Of a DNA stretch of 64,000 nucleotides, positions 1 to 10,207 are shown piece by piece. Origin of the DNA: Paraniabella hibiscisoli (GTDB taxonomy: Bacteria; Bacteroidota; Bacteroidia; Chitinophagales; Chitinophagaceae). Location: positions 372,001 through 436,000 of the forward strand of contig NZ_JAKWBK010000001.1 in the NCBI RefSeq assembly GCF_022512515.1. Direction: 5' to 3'. The notes below the pieces were generated by a model that worked only from the letters and a program-made list of their open reading frames with translations, did not search any database and was not told the origin of the DNA. Made by a program: the position numbers and the translations under genes. The stretch's first letter is position 1. Each line of letters starts with the position of its first letter.

Positions 1-8
1 AAATACTA

Positions 9-862
9 TCAGAACCTGATTCCCACATTATAAGGGGTCATATCCAACCCGTCTTTAAACATACCTTTAATGGCATAAGACCCATATAAACTGATCACAC
101 CTAAATTCACCTCAGCTACATAAGATAGTTTCCAGGGATTTAAATTAAGGTTGTCTTTCAGCTTTAACTTGCCTTCGTCGGAGGTGATGGTTTTATTGCG
201 CGCACTGTATAAATAGCCTGCGCTGATACCCGCACTAAAGCCCCACTCCTTGGTTTTTTTGCGGAGAGCTCCAGTCCTTTTTTATGCTTTTTTGTAATGG
301 AGTAACCACCTGTATGTTTTCCAAAATCAAAATTCAGCATCAAAGGAAAGGTGACGTAATCTGCTGCTAATTTATTTTTAGAATAGGTACGACCTGCTGT
401 ATTATCCCATTCTACATAAGGCAGATTGTCGTTAAACCGAACCGGGTTCTTAAAGCGGTAATTATTCAATTCCAGGCCCAGTGCATATTTCAGATTCACG
501 TTATGATTGATAAGGTTCACTTTTTGACTTACCAGCCAGATATTTACATTCACCGACTTACCGTTCCTCAAGTCGAACCAGGAAGCATCAGCACCAGGAG
601 CAAAAGCCTGGGCGCCCGCCGAAGTGTAATTGGTATTATCTACAAAATTAGAAAAGCCCAGGTCAATTCCACCAAACCAGCTGGTAGTGATATTTTTCCG
701 GCGTGTAGTTTTTTCCCATACCTCGCCGTTAGTATCTACAATCACTTTTTTATTATCCTTATCGGTAATAACCTGTACTGTTACAGAAGAAGTATCTTTT
801 TGCGCATAAGCCGCGGCCGACATCACCACACACAGGGCAGTTGGTAAAAATTTGCGTAACAT
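9..862 (-). CDS. Predicted outer-membrane beta-barrel protein, last gene of an ECF sigma cassette
   Basis: Secreted protein of about 284 residues. The N-terminus is a clear signal peptide (hydrophobic stretch ending around A-Y-A-Q, residues 1-21), followed by alternating polar and aromatic segments and a C-terminal Phe just before the stop, as expected of an outer-membrane barrel. One base is missing in a run of seven T near 246-253; restoring it continues the frame to a stop at 9-11. It follows the ECF sigma and anti-sigma-like genes on the same strand, so it is probably co-transcribed and may belong to that envelope response. No specific family was recognised. The barrel assignment is an inference from composition and the terminal Phe. 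Confidence 0.7.
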
Positions 863-878
863 ATATTGTATTTTAGTA

Positions 879-1884
879 TTATTTTTCTACACGAATGGCA
901 AACCCTGCGACATTTATATTATCGCCACCATCAGATAAGATATCCAATGCGCGGTCGCCGATCTGCTTTTTAATTTTTTTAAACAGCGATTTTTTTTCTT
1001 TCACCGGCTCCTTTGCTGATAGCAAAGAAGTTGATGTTTCTGCTACGGGTGGCTGGGAAATTGTTCCTACAGGTTCTTTGACAGGCTCGGGCGATGATTG
1101 AACCGGATTGCCTTTAACTCCGTTTCCATTATTGGTGGTAGCCAGAGAATTGCTATTAGTTACTTCTTTTCTGCCTGCTAAAGGCTCAGGTACCGTTGTA
1201 GGCTCAATTGGGCTTTGTTTAGCTCTAGCATATGTTTTGCCTTGTTTTTGAGTATTCTCGTCATCCGCTTTAGCAGATGCAGCCTCCGGCATAACAGGCG
1301 TATCCGTATGAGTAATGGTATCAACAACCACCGCGCCGGGACGACCGGCTGTGTAACAGGTGGCGTATTAATTGCCACACGCTCATCATTAGCCTCTTCC
1401 TGCTCCGACTGATTTAAAACCAACCAGGTACTCACACACAATAATAAAGATGCGGCAATAGCCAACTTACGCCAGTCCATACTTCTTACTGCGGCTCTTT
1501 TATATAGTTTTTCTTTAGCCGGGTATTTTATTGAAGTGTCTGCTTTTAAATAAAGCTTGCTCAAAGTATCTAACTCCAATTTTAGCACCTTGTCGCTCAT
1601 AGCCTCATGTTCCACTTTGCCAGCCAATTCCTTTCCCGCCTCACCATCGAGGTAGGTGAGCAGATCTTCTTCTGTTAATGCGGCGCTTCTGATCAGTTTT
1701 TCTTTACCGGCAAATCCAATATTCTCATCGCCGCCAAAAACCGTTTGCTTTAACAAATCCAGCTCAACAGCCAGTTCAGGATTTTGCTTAACAAACGCTT
1801 CGACCATTTCTTTTTCCTCCGCCGACAATTCATTGTCAACGTACATTAAAAAAACTCCTCGTAATTATGTTGATTAATTTGCAT
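879..1884 (-). CDS. Anti-sigma-factor-like single-pass membrane protein
   Basis: About 335 residues: an acidic cytoplasmic part (residues 1-125), one membrane helix near 135-155 (K-L-A-I-A-A-S-L-L-L-C-V), then a long low-complexity Pro/Thr/Glu/Lys-rich extracytoplasmic tail. Architecture and position directly downstream of an ECF sigma gene suggest the cognate membrane anti-sigma factor. Two one-base deletions break the reading: a T7 run at about 1848-1854, which separates the true start (MQINQHNYEEFF, ATG at 1884) from MYVDNE, and a site near 1335 in GC-rich sequence between the helix and the tail. No zinc-binding HxxxCxxC motif is visible, so it is not a classical ZAS anti-sigma. Its function is inferred from context. 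Confidence 0.7.
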
Positions 1885-1901
1885 TGTTAACTTCTTTGTT
1901 G

Positions 1902-2387
1902 TTAAACCAGATTATTCACACTTACCAGGTAAGATTTTAACTGTAACCTGGAACGATGCAGGTATACTTTCACCTGCGATGCATTCAGCCCGGTAATTTC
2001 GCCAATTTCTTCATAGCTATACCCTTCATAATCTTTCAATAGAACTAAAGAGCGGTTTTGTTCTGACAGCCGGGATAAAGCCTGCTCTAATACAGCTTTT
2101 AAGTTATTACGCTTTTCTTCAACACCCTGGTCCAGGCTTTCAAATGACTCATGTAAATCCATCCTGCTGGTTTTCCGATAATGATCTACCATTTTGTTAT
2201 AGGCCACTCTAAACAGGTAAGCTTTTGCCGTATCCAGGTTAATATCCGACCTGTTCTGCCACAACACTTCGTATGCATTCTGCACCATATCTTCTGCATC
2301 CGCCCTGTGCCGCATGGTTTTCAGCATAAAGCGATACAAAGCATCTGAATAATCCGTTACACAATCATTGTAGTCTTTCTCAGTCAT
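1902..2387 (-). CDS. ECF RNA polymerase sigma factor (sigma-70 family)
   Basis: 161 residues, intact. Region 2 lies at about residues 10-80 (DYSDALYRFM, then DAEDMVQNAYEVLWQ and the AYLFRVAYNKMVDHYR helix). Region 4 lies at about 100-155 with the helix-turn-helix YSYEEIGEITGLNASQVKVY. Length and the absence of regions 1 and 3 fit the ECF class. It would direct polymerase to a small regulon, probably including its own operon. The next gene begins 17 bp downstream, which suggests one transcript sigma / anti-sigma / outer-membrane protein. Confidence 0.92.
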   Translation of the reverse strand: MTEKDYNDCVTDYSDALYRFMLKTMRHRADAEDMVQNAYEVLWQNRSDINLDTAKAYLFRVAYNKMVDHYRKTSRMDLHESFESLDQGVEEKRNNLKAVLEQALSRLSEQNRSLVLLKDYEGYSYEEIGEITGLNASQVKVYLHRSRLQLKSYLVSVNNLV

Positions 2388-2504
2388 AAAACAGCCAGAA
2401 CCTTAATTATCAATTACTTTACGATCATTTAACTTCCGATTGCAGTACAAAAATTATTTAAATGCCCGCCCTCGTATCTATTATACGGGCAGGGAAATAA
2501 AAAG

Positions 2505-3860
2505 TTACAAAAAAATAAAAAAATTAACGAAGCACCATCTGGCGGTCAGCATCAGCCTGATGAGAATAAAAAGCATTACTGAAAAGGTGAGTAAAGAAGT
2601 ACCTCCATAGCTTATGAGCGGTAATGGAATACCGATTACGGGAGCAAGACCGATAGTCATGCCCAGGTTAATAGCAATATGAAAGAAGAAAACGGAGGCC
2701 ACACCGTAAGCATAACAACGGCTAAAAACACTTCTTTGCCGCTCCGCAATTGTTACAATTCTAAATAAAAGCAGCAGATAAAGGCCGAGCAAAACCACAC
2801 TCCCGGCAAAACCAAAGCCTTCACCAATGGTGTCAAAAATAAAATCGGTGCGTTGTTCCGGCACAAAACCATACCTTGTTTGTGTTCCGCTTAAAAGCCC
2901 TTTACCTACTAATCCGCCACTGCCAATGGCTATTTTGGATTGCTTTACATTGTAATCGGCTGTATTTTTTGCTTACCGGTTTTGGCATCCACTTTCATTT
3001 CACCTTTAATATACTCTTCAGGTATATCTCTTCCGATGGTACTAAAAATACGTTCCACCTGGTGTTTTTCAAATACATGGGTGAATAAAAACGGCACCCC
3101 AAACCGCTGTACACCAATACAAAGCAGTCCGATCAATAAGATCTTAACTAAAACACTTTTATCTCTTTTTATCTGCCGCTGGTTTAGCAAAAGCACAATA
3201 CCAATAATTACCGCCAATATAATCGCCAGCAGGTTTTTGTCTAGCAACAAAGTAGCAACTACCAGTGTTGCGGCTGCAAAACCAATTACAATATACATGG
3301 GTGGAAGCCCTTCACGGAACATTACCAGGAAAAAGCAAAAAACACCAGGGCCAGCCCTGTTTCTTTTGCAAAATGGTTAATACCGCAGGGGCCAGCGTTA
3401 GGCCGGCTGCAATCAATTGCGACTTCGGCCGGCTAAAGTCCATTTCGGGCAGCGAGAGGTATTTTGCCAAAGCCAATGCTACGGTTATTTTACAAAACTC
3501 TGCCGGCTGAAACTGGAAACCGCCGATACGGATAATTGATTCCGTACCTTTTACAGCAGAGTGGAAGGGAAATACGAGTAGCAACAGCAATATGCCCCCG
3601 GCATACCAGAGGTTAGCAGTCGCCGGAAAAAACTTACTATCGGTTAATAGAATAAACAACCCGAGAGCCATTGCTACACAGGCATAATAAAATTGCTTGC
3701 TGTAATCTGTTTTGTAGTTTAAAAAGCTCTGCAACACCGGATCGCCATCTTTATAGGTTACCGCAAAAATAGCCAGCAGGCCAATAGCCAGTAAAATAAG
3801 GTAAACAATGATTAGCACGTAATCCACCCCTTTTGATATCTCTGTTTTTCGCTGTGTCAT
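2505..3860 (-). CDS. rodA: RodA, SEDS peptidoglycan polymerase
   Basis: Multi-pass SEDS-family glycosyltransferase that polymerises lateral-wall peptidoglycan with PBP2. The N-terminal helices, the Q-P-A-E-F-xK segment (residues about 110-120), the F-R-E-G-L-P loop and the C-terminal P-L-I-S-Y-G-G-T-S-L signature are all present, giving about 452 residues as in the family. Three one-base deletions split it: in AAGAAA near 3360, in a T5 run near 3330, and near 2950. After repair the middle reads YNVKQSKIAIGSGGLVGKG, the normal RodA sequence. The start lies 2 bp after the mrdA stop, so the two are translationally coupled. Confidence 0.93.
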
Positions 3861-3862
3861 GC

Positions 3863-5988
3863 TTATGCCGGATGTGTAGCTTTAGATTGTTTGGAATATT
3901 TTCTGGTATCTGTTAATATAGCCACCGCGGTTGCTATATTCTTTTTCCTCTGCTCTTCTTTTTTCTTTTCTTCTTCTAATTTTTTACGCTTAGCTGCACT
4001 GTCGGCTGTAGCCCTGTTGCGTCCACGGAATTTTAGAATCAGGCTGCTATCCTGGTAATCCTTTAACCACTGGTGAGCCCTGGCAGAGTCCGTCAAGTAT
4101 TGCAACCTGGGTAAATAAGGTGGCATTAAGTTTACTTTAGCGGTTCTTTCTACATCTGCTTCACTTTTGGCATTTAATGTATCAAACAGGTATTTTTCCA
4201 TCATCAGGCGTGCAATAGGACCTGCGGAGGACCCTCCATATCCACCGCTCTCCACTACCACAGCAACACATATTTTCGGGTCTTCTTTAGGGGCAAAACA
4301 AACAAACATCGCGTTATGCGGTAAATCCCATTTCTTGCCACCAATGATCCTTGAGTTTTGAGCGGTACCGGTTTTTGCACAAACATTAATTCCCTGAATT
4401 CTTACGTTACGGGCAGTACCATGCGTAACTACATCCTGCATACCATTGATGGTTGCGCTGAAAGCTGTATCTGAAATATGAGTAAGCGCATCATGCCGGG
4501 TGCGATATTTACTCATAAATACTGAGTCGGCGATGGTTTCATTTTCAAGACTATCCACAAAATGCGGTGTATAGTAATAACCCCGGTTAGCAATAATACA
4601 CATGGCGTTAGCTAATTGCAAGGGGTGGCCAGCATTTTATCCTGCCCGATACCCAGTGTGAGGTTGGTACAGGAGTTCCAGGAGCCCCGGTATTCTTTAT
4701 CATAAACAGCTACTGTAGGAATATTCCCCATATTTTCACTGGGCACATCTACACCGAGGCGAACACCCAAACCAAACAAGTTCATATAATCTTCCCAAAC
4801 CTCGTATCCCTTTTTAGCATTTCCGTATTTACGGTTGTCCACTACTTTTCTATATACATCTACAAAATAGGAGTTACAGGAGTTAGCGATTGCAGCTCTC
4901 AGGTTAGCAGCGTGTCCTCCTCCGGCATGAGTACAAGCCGGCTTCCCCGCACCGCAGGCAAAATAACGTCCGCCACAAGGATAACCAAACGCAGGTGTTA
5001 TAACGCCTTCATCCAAAGCAACCAAGCCACCAAGGGGCTTAAAGGTTGAGCCGGGAGGATAACGTCCCTGTATCCCCCTGTTTAAAAGAGGTGATGCCAC
5101 ATCCAGGTTCATCTTCTGATAATTCTTTCTGAACTCGGGTCCCGTAAGGTCATTGGGATTAAATGTAGGTCCTGAAGCCATTGCCAGGATACCTCCAGTT
5201 TTAGGATCGATGGCTACAGCGGCACCTACTTTATTACTGATCAGTTTTTCGGCAAGCGCCTGTAATTCTACATCAATATGCGTTTTCAGTCCGCGGCCGG
5301 CCACGGCCATTGTATCAAACTCGCCGTTCTCGTAGTGCCCAACCAGTCGGTTCTTATTATCCTTTATCATGTACTCAATACCCCGCTGTCCCATCAGCAC
5401 TTTTTCATAAGTATATTCCAACCCGTTTTTCCCACGATAGTCACCCATGCGGTAAAAACCACCAGAGCGTTCTATATCACGCTGATCGGCTTCACTGATA
5501 TATCCTAAAATATGTGCTCCCACATTAAACGGGTAAGATCTCACAGGTCGGGCTACCAGGTTAAAGCCAGAAAACCGCCAGCCATTCTCTTCAAACCGGG
5601 CCTGCATTTCCGGGGTCAATAACGACATGAATATGGAAGGCCTCACCCGTGTATTCTTAACCACTGCATCCACAATTTTTTGCCGGAACTCAGCAGTATC
5701 AATATTCATCAGGCTGCAAAAGGCTGAGGTGTCGATATTCTTTACTTCGGCAGGTGTAACCATCAGATCGAACATAATAATATTGTTCAAAATGGGCTTT
5801 CCCTTGCGATCGAAAATAATACCTCTCTCAGGGTAAACTATTTTTTGGAAAACAGCATTATTCATGGCCAATTCGTGATACTTCCTGCCAAAAATCTGCA
5901 GGTTCACCAATTGAGCTAGTATAACGATGAAGACGGCCAGGAAAATGGCGCGTATGATATAACTCCTTGACTGATTGAATACGGACAT
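3863..5988 (-). CDS. mrdA: Penicillin-binding protein 2 (MrdA), elongasome transpeptidase
   Basis: Class B PBP of about 708 residues. It has an N-terminal membrane anchor (residues 10-30), a PBP dimer domain with P-E-R-G-I-I-F-D-R, and a transpeptidase domain with the SxxK motif in YPPGSTFKPL, an S-x-N equivalent in ANSCNSYF and K-T-G-T-A-Q. The C-terminus is a charged Lys/Glu tail. It cross-links lateral-wall peptidoglycan in the periplasm, partnered by RodA encoded 2 bp downstream. One T is missing in the TTT run near 4613-4620; repair reads A-T-P-L-Q-L-A-N-A-M-C. Start chosen at 5988 because the anchor helix begins directly after it and a promoter box lies 40 bp upstream. Confidence 0.95.
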
Positions 5989-6320
5989 GTAAAAGGGAAA
6001 ACTTTAGCAGGATAACAATAATAGATGCAAAAGTACATACAGAGCTGCGTTGCTTTAACTATTTCTACCTAAAAATTTAATAATACTTTGCAGCTCCCGA
6101 TACACTCAGTTATCACCGGGCCAACCTCGATCTATGCTTGAAGGTATAAAAGGTTCTAACCAGGCAAACATGTTATTGGAAAGCATAAATGACCACTAAT
6201 GAATGCTCTATTTCCATACAGCTCGTTAGTATATCACGGAGGTTTAGGAAAACTACAGGTCAACTCCATGAACGAAGCTGTAGCCAAGGCCATCAAACAA
6301 CAAATTGTATAAGAGGTAAA
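5989..6320. other. Gene-poor gap between mreD and mrdA, holding a 37-codon plus-strand ORF
   Basis: This 332-bp stretch interrupts the otherwise compact rod operon. On the plus strand, 6199-6312 could encode a 37-residue peptide (starting MNALFPYSS, ending AVAKAIKQQIV), and 6134-6196 a second short frame (starting MLEGIKGSN). They look like pieces of one decayed or frameshifted gene, but no family was recognised. The part next to mrdA carries its promoter box. Confidence 0.35.
6028..6035 (-). promoter_or_regulatory. Bacteroidota -7 box for mrdA-rodA
   Basis: TACTTTTG on the minus strand matches the Bacteroidota TAnnTTTG -7 element and lies 39 bp upstream of the mrdA start. No convincing -33 TTTG is at the usual spacing. 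It suggests that mrdA-rodA can be transcribed separately from mreBCD. Confidence 0.5.
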
Positions 6321-6853
6321 CTAGGCTGTATTCGACCTGAACTTTAGCTTGCGTGGAAAGATCAGTTCGGCTATGATGATCATTAGCATGCTGATGGCAG
6401 TTGTTATAATCACTTTCATCAAAAAATGAAGGATAGAGCCAAATGACAGCCACTCCAGGAACAGCAGGTAAAAGTTGTGGCAAAAAGCAAGGATCAACGC
6501 ATATAATAAATAAGCGTTCCATCCCATAGCTTTGGGAGAAGGTTCTTTATAGCTAAACTCTGTCGCGTCTTTAGGCGCAAAAAGATTAATAATAAAAGGG
6601 CGTAGAAAAGCGATCAGCACGCTGGCAGCTGCATGTAGTCCCGGCGTCATGGTGTAATAATCTACACTGATCCCTAATAAAAAACCGAGTATCAGCACCC
6701 ATCCTTTTTCATATAGAAAGGGAGCCATAAGATAAAAAGAAAATAAATATAAGGAGTGATCAGCTGGTGCAGGTGCGGCATTATGTTTAACACATATACC
6801 TGCAAAAAAACAAACAATATAAAGCGAATGGTATTTCTTACTAGATCACTCAT
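6321..6853 (-). CDS. mreD: MreD, rod shape-determining membrane protein
   Basis: About 177 residues with five or six predicted membrane helices (for example VLILGFLLGISVDYYT and the C-terminal MLMIIIAELIF). MreD is the poorly conserved membrane partner of MreC in the elongasome. Its position between mreC and mrdA is the main support. One base is missing near 6733, separating an N-terminal helix pair (MSDLVRNTIRFILFVF) from the rest. The start at 6853 overlaps the mreC stop in an ATGA, which indicates translational coupling. Confidence 0.88.
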
Positions 6854-7725
6854 TTATTCCCTCCTTTCTTATCAACCATATCATGCGTTGCTTTATCTAA
6901 TTGCTCCAACTCATTGTAATGAATATTCTCCACCACAAAAACCTGCTGAAGGCTGGTTAAATTAGCTGCTGGCTGTACTTTTAAAATAAAGAAGTTACTG
7001 GATTTATCGATCAGCACTTTGGAAACAATGCCCACCATACGGCCGGGAGGATAGCTCCGCGAATAAGTTCCTGTTAAAATAGTATCCCCTCTTCGTACCG
7101 AATCGGTTTTAGGAATATTGTTCAGCGTCAGCTCCTGCGGCGACTTCCCATCCCAGCTCAACATACCGGCGCTGCCGGTTCTCTTGAGCTGTACACTGAA
7201 TTTATTCACTACATTCAGCAGGCTCATTACCTCACTAAAGTTCTTACCGGTATTGATCACTTTCCCAACCAATCCGCCATTGGAACTAAACACGCCCATA
7301 TCATCACCTACGCCTGTGCTGCTTCCCCGGTTGATCTGAAGATAATTTTTATCGCTGGCCGAAGTGCTGTATACTACCTGTGCACTTCTCCACGCATAGT
7401 GACGATTACTGCCCAAAGTATCTCTGTAGGTTGAATCGCGCATCACCGTTGTTCCCGAATCTGCTACCACGAAATTCGCGTTCAATAAATTCATCAGGGA
7501 GTCATTCAGCAGGTGCACCCGCCTGTTTTCTTCCTGCATGGTAAAAAAATCTTCTAGTGAATTATACTTGCCGTTAAAATAGGAAGTAATCCCTCCGGCA
7601 AAGCCAAGGCCTTTCGCCCGGTGCGATCTGTTATAAGTAAACAGAAAGTACAATGCAATGATCTGCAGTACCAGGAACAGGATAAAAACTGAGTAACGCC
7701 GGATGAATAAAAAGATATTGCGCAT
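6850..7725 (-). CDS. mreC: MreC, rod shape-determining protein
   Basis: 291 residues, intact. It has an N-terminal membrane helix (residues 9-29, YSVFILFLVLQIIALYFLF), a short coiled segment, and a periplasmic beta-rich domain with the family G-x-V-x-x-V pattern (GLVGKVINTGKNFSEVMSLL) and GRMVGIVSKV near the end. It is the periplasmic scaffold linking MreB filaments to PBP2/RodA. Gene order mreB-mreC-mreD and the 4-bp overlap with mreD agree with this. Confidence 0.95.
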   Translation of the reverse strand: MRNIFLFIRRYSVFILFLVLQIIALYFLFTYNRSHRAKGLGFAGGITSYFNGKYNSLEDFFTMQEENRRVHLLNDSLMNLLNANFVVADSGTTVMRDSTYRDTLGSNRHYAWRSAQVVYSTSASDKNYLQINRGSSTGVGDDMGVFSSNGGLVGKVINTGKNFSEVMSLLNVVNKFSVQLKRTGSAGMLSWDGKSPQELTLNNIPKTDSVRRGDTILTGTYSRSYPPGRMVGIVSKVLIDKSSNFFILKVQPAANLTSLQQVFVVENIHYNELEQLDKATHDMVDKKGGNK

Positions 7726-7815
7726 GGCTCCTTTGGATGTTGAAAAGTTAACAGGTTGATCAATTGATAAGGAAGATAATTAAGTGCATCCGCATATAAA
7801 CCTGCTCATACTTAT

Positions 7816-7843
7816 TTAACCTGTAAACTTATAACCTATCAAC
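7816..7843. repeat. Degenerate 7-bp tandem repeat in the mreB-mreC gap
   Basis: Four successive heptamers, TTAACCT, GTAAACT, TATAACC and TATCAAC, lie in the 125-bp spacer between mreB and mreC. Units share an AAC core and phase exactly at 7 bp. The same kind of heptad array recurs at other sites in the window. Confidence 0.55.
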
Positions 7844-7849
7844 CCACAA

Positions 7850-8874
7850 TTATCTCATTACAAATGGATACCTGTCATAGTTCTGCAACGCAATACCCGT
7901 GCCTCTTACTACACTTTTCAGCGGATCATCGGCTATATGTACAGGCAGCTTAATCTTCTGGCTTAATCTTTTATCCAAACCTCTTAACAAGGCGCCACCA
8001 CCTGTAAGGTATAAGCCACGGCGATAAATATCACTGGCCAGCTCGGGAGGTGTTTGCTCAAGCGCTTTTAATATTGCTTCTTCGATTTTAAAAATACTTT
8101 TATCCAGGGCTTCGGCTACTTCCTGGTAGCTTACCATAATCTGTTTAGGGATACCGGTTACCAGGTCACGCCCGTTTACAGGAATATCATCAGGTGGGTT
8201 GTCCAGGTCTTTCATAGCAGCACCAATCTGTATCTTGATCTGCTCAGCAGTACGCTCCCCTATTAAAAGGCTATGGTACCTTCTTAAGGCTTCCATAATG
8301 TCGGCTGTAAATTCATCACCGCAATACGTATACTCTGGTCGCAAACAATACCTGCTAATGCAATAACCGTAATACCTGTAGTTCCACCACCGATATCAAT
8401 GATCATGTTACCAACCGGTTCCTCCACATCAATACCAATACCTAAGGCAGCAGCCATCGGCTCATGAATCAGGTATACTTCTTTGGCGCCCGCCTGCTCT
8501 GCACTGTCTCTAACCGCGCGCTTTTCTACTTCCGTAATCGAAGAAGGGATACAGATCATCATTCTCCAGCTGGGTGGGAACAATGGTTTTTTAGGATACA
8601 CCAGCTTTATCAGCTCGCGTATCATTAATTCGGCCGCATTAAAATCTGCAATCACACCATCTTTTAATGGTCTAACCGTTCTGATGCTTTCATGCGTTTT
8701 TTCGTGCATCATCAATGCACGTTTACCAACCGCCAATACCTCCTTCGGGTTATTGCGGTTAAGTGCTACAATACTTGGCTCATTTACAGCCACTTCATCG
8801 TTATGTATAATGAGGGTATTTGCGGTACCCAAATCCATTGCTATTTCCTGAGTAAACCAGTTGAAAAGTCCCAT
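7850..8874 (-). CDS. mreB: MreB, actin-like rod-shape protein
   Basis: About 341 residues, the normal MreB length. Actin-fold motifs visible are MDLGTANTLI (phosphate 1), IDIGGGTTGITVIAL (phosphate 2), and the adenosine motif YLTGGGALLRGLDKRL. It forms membrane filaments that organise lateral-wall synthesis. One G is missing in a GGG run near 8317-8321; restored, the sequence reads IRIAGDEFTADIMEALRR as in all MreB proteins. First gene of the rod cluster, with a promoter just upstream. Confidence 0.97.
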
Positions 8875-8901
8875 TCTGCTATATATTCAAAATTGTGTTG
8901 G

Positions 8902-8933
8902 CAAAGGTGAAGTAATTTCCCGAAAGTAACAAA
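8902..8933 (-). promoter_or_regulatory. Promoter of the mreBCD operon
   Basis: On the minus strand a TTTG at 8933-8930 and CACCTTTG at 8909-8902 are separated by 20 bp, the spacing expected for the Bacteroidota -33 TTTG / -7 TAnnTTTG promoter; only the first base of the -7 box deviates. The mreB ATG lies 27 bp further on. Confidence 0.6.
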
Positions 8934-9112
8934 GCAAATGAACAAAACGCTTTATTTTTCGGCATTTGCACATTATTAACAGAATTTTTAATCTGAAGTT
9001 TAACGGCTTCATTTCTGCATTAAAAGTGCGACCAAATACTAACCCCATAACAGCCCATTCCCACGCTTTCCAGCTTTATCTGTTGTTAACCCAAAGGAAT
9101 GGTTTTTTTCAG

Positions 9113-9120
9113 TACGTTTG
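9113..9120 (+). promoter_or_regulatory. -7 box for the transketolase subunit gene
   Basis: TACGTTTG is a full match to TAnnTTTG, 29 bp upstream of the ATG at 9150. No -33 TTTG is found at the normal spacing. The region lies between two divergently transcribed genes. Confidence 0.5.
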
Positions 9121-9149
9121 CCGGATAACTAAAGTTAAAACCAAAAGAA

Positions 9150-10112
9150 ATGGCTTTAAAAGACATTCAATCAACAGGAAGTAAAGATACCCGTAGCGGC
9201 TTCGGCGATGGTATAGTAGAAGCAGCGCGTAAAAACGAAAATATTGTAGCCCTCACCGCCGATTTGTTAGGCTCGATGAAACTGAACCAGTTTGTTAAAG
9301 AGTTTCCCGAAAGATTTGTGCAGTGTGGTATTGGCGAAGCCAATATGATCGGGGTTGCTTCAGGATTATCCATCGGAGGAAAAATTCCTTTTACTACCAC
9401 TTTTGCTAACTTCAGTACAGGCCGGGTATACGATCAGATCCGTCAATCTGTTGCTTACAGCGGCAAGAACGTAAAGATCTGCGCTTCTCACGCCGGTGTT
9501 ACCCTGGGAGAAGATGGCGCTACCCACCAGATCCTGGAAGATATTGGTTTGATGAAAATGTTACCTGGTATGACGGTAGTGGTACCTTGCGATTATACAC
9601 AAACAAAAGCAGCTACGCAGGCTGTTGCAGAATACGAAGGACCTGTTTATCTGCGTTTTGGTCGTCCAAGCTGGCCTATTTTCACCAAAGAAGAAGATTT
9701 CAAGATCGGTAAAGCACAATATTTCTCTGAAGGTACTGATGTAACTATTTTCGCCTGCGGTCACCTGGTATGGAATGCCATACAGGCAGGAGCTGAGTTA
9801 GAAGAAAAAGGTATTAGCGTAGAAGTGATCAATATACACACGATCAAGCCTTTAGATGAAGAAGCCGTGATCAATTCTCTTAAAAAGACGAAATGTGCGG
9901 TTACCGCAGAAGAGCATAACATTATTGGCGGATTAGGGGATGCTATTGCACAGTGCGCTGCTAAAAACTTCCCTGTACCTATTGAATATGTGGGTACTAA
10001 AGATACTTTTGGCGAAAGCGGAACACCTAAGGAGTTGCTGAAAAAATATGGCATGGACATTCCAGACATTGTTGCTGCTGCCGAAAAGGTTATGGCAAGA
10101 AAAAATGCTTAA
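9150..10112 (+). CDS. Transketolase, C-terminal subunit
   Basis: 320 residues, intact. It covers the pyrimidine-binding domain (residues about 10-170, with the cofactor-activating Glu in GIGEANMIGVASGLS) and the C-terminal transketolase domain (about 190-310, TIFACGHLVWNAI and AEEHNIIGGLGDA). Such split transketolases need a separate N-terminal ThDP/pyrophosphate-binding subunit, normally encoded next door; none is found here, because the upstream neighbour is divergent mreB. It could also be a DXS-like C-terminal homologue, but the length and GRPSWPIF segment favour split transketolase. A strong terminator follows. Confidence 0.9.
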   Translation: MALKDIQSTGSKDTRSGFGDGIVEAARKNENIVALTADLLGSMKLNQFVKEFPERFVQCGIGEANMIGVASGLSIGGKIPFTTTFANFSTGRVYDQIRQSVAYSGKNVKICASHAGVTLGEDGATHQILEDIGLMKMLPGMTVVVPCDYTQTKAATQAVAEYEGPVYLRFGRPSWPIFTKEEDFKIGKAQYFSEGTDVTIFACGHLVWNAIQAGAELEEKGISVEVINIHTIKPLDEEAVINSLKKTKCAVTAEEHNIIGGLGDAIAQCAAKNFPVPIEYVGTKDTFGESGTPKELLKKYGMDIPDIVAAAEKVMARKNA

Positions 10113-10136
10113 TATTTGTGATCGAATTATAGTAGC

Positions 10137-10167
10137 AAACCCGCGCCATGTCGCGGGTTTCTTTTTT
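10137..10167 (+). terminator. Rho-independent terminator after the transketolase subunit
   Basis: A 9-bp perfect stem (AAACCCGCG / CGCGGGTTT) with a 6-nt loop is followed by CTTTTTT. It sits 24 bp after the stop codon. Confidence 0.9.
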
Positions 10168-10207
10168 AGTTTAAACCTTTCCCTATCTTGAAAGTCTTAT
10201 CAACTCA

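Noticed and set aside
246-253. A7 (minus strand) as a programmed -1 frameshift slippery site, also considered at other A7/T7 sites
   Set aside because: Breaks occur at many unrelated sequence types, lack stimulatory structures, and hit genes that are never frameshifted elsewhere. Consensus error is simpler.
6253-6522. An open frame antiparallel in phase to mreD, 89 codons
   Set aside because: It overlaps mreD on the same strand in another frame and has no family features; a shadow of mreD.
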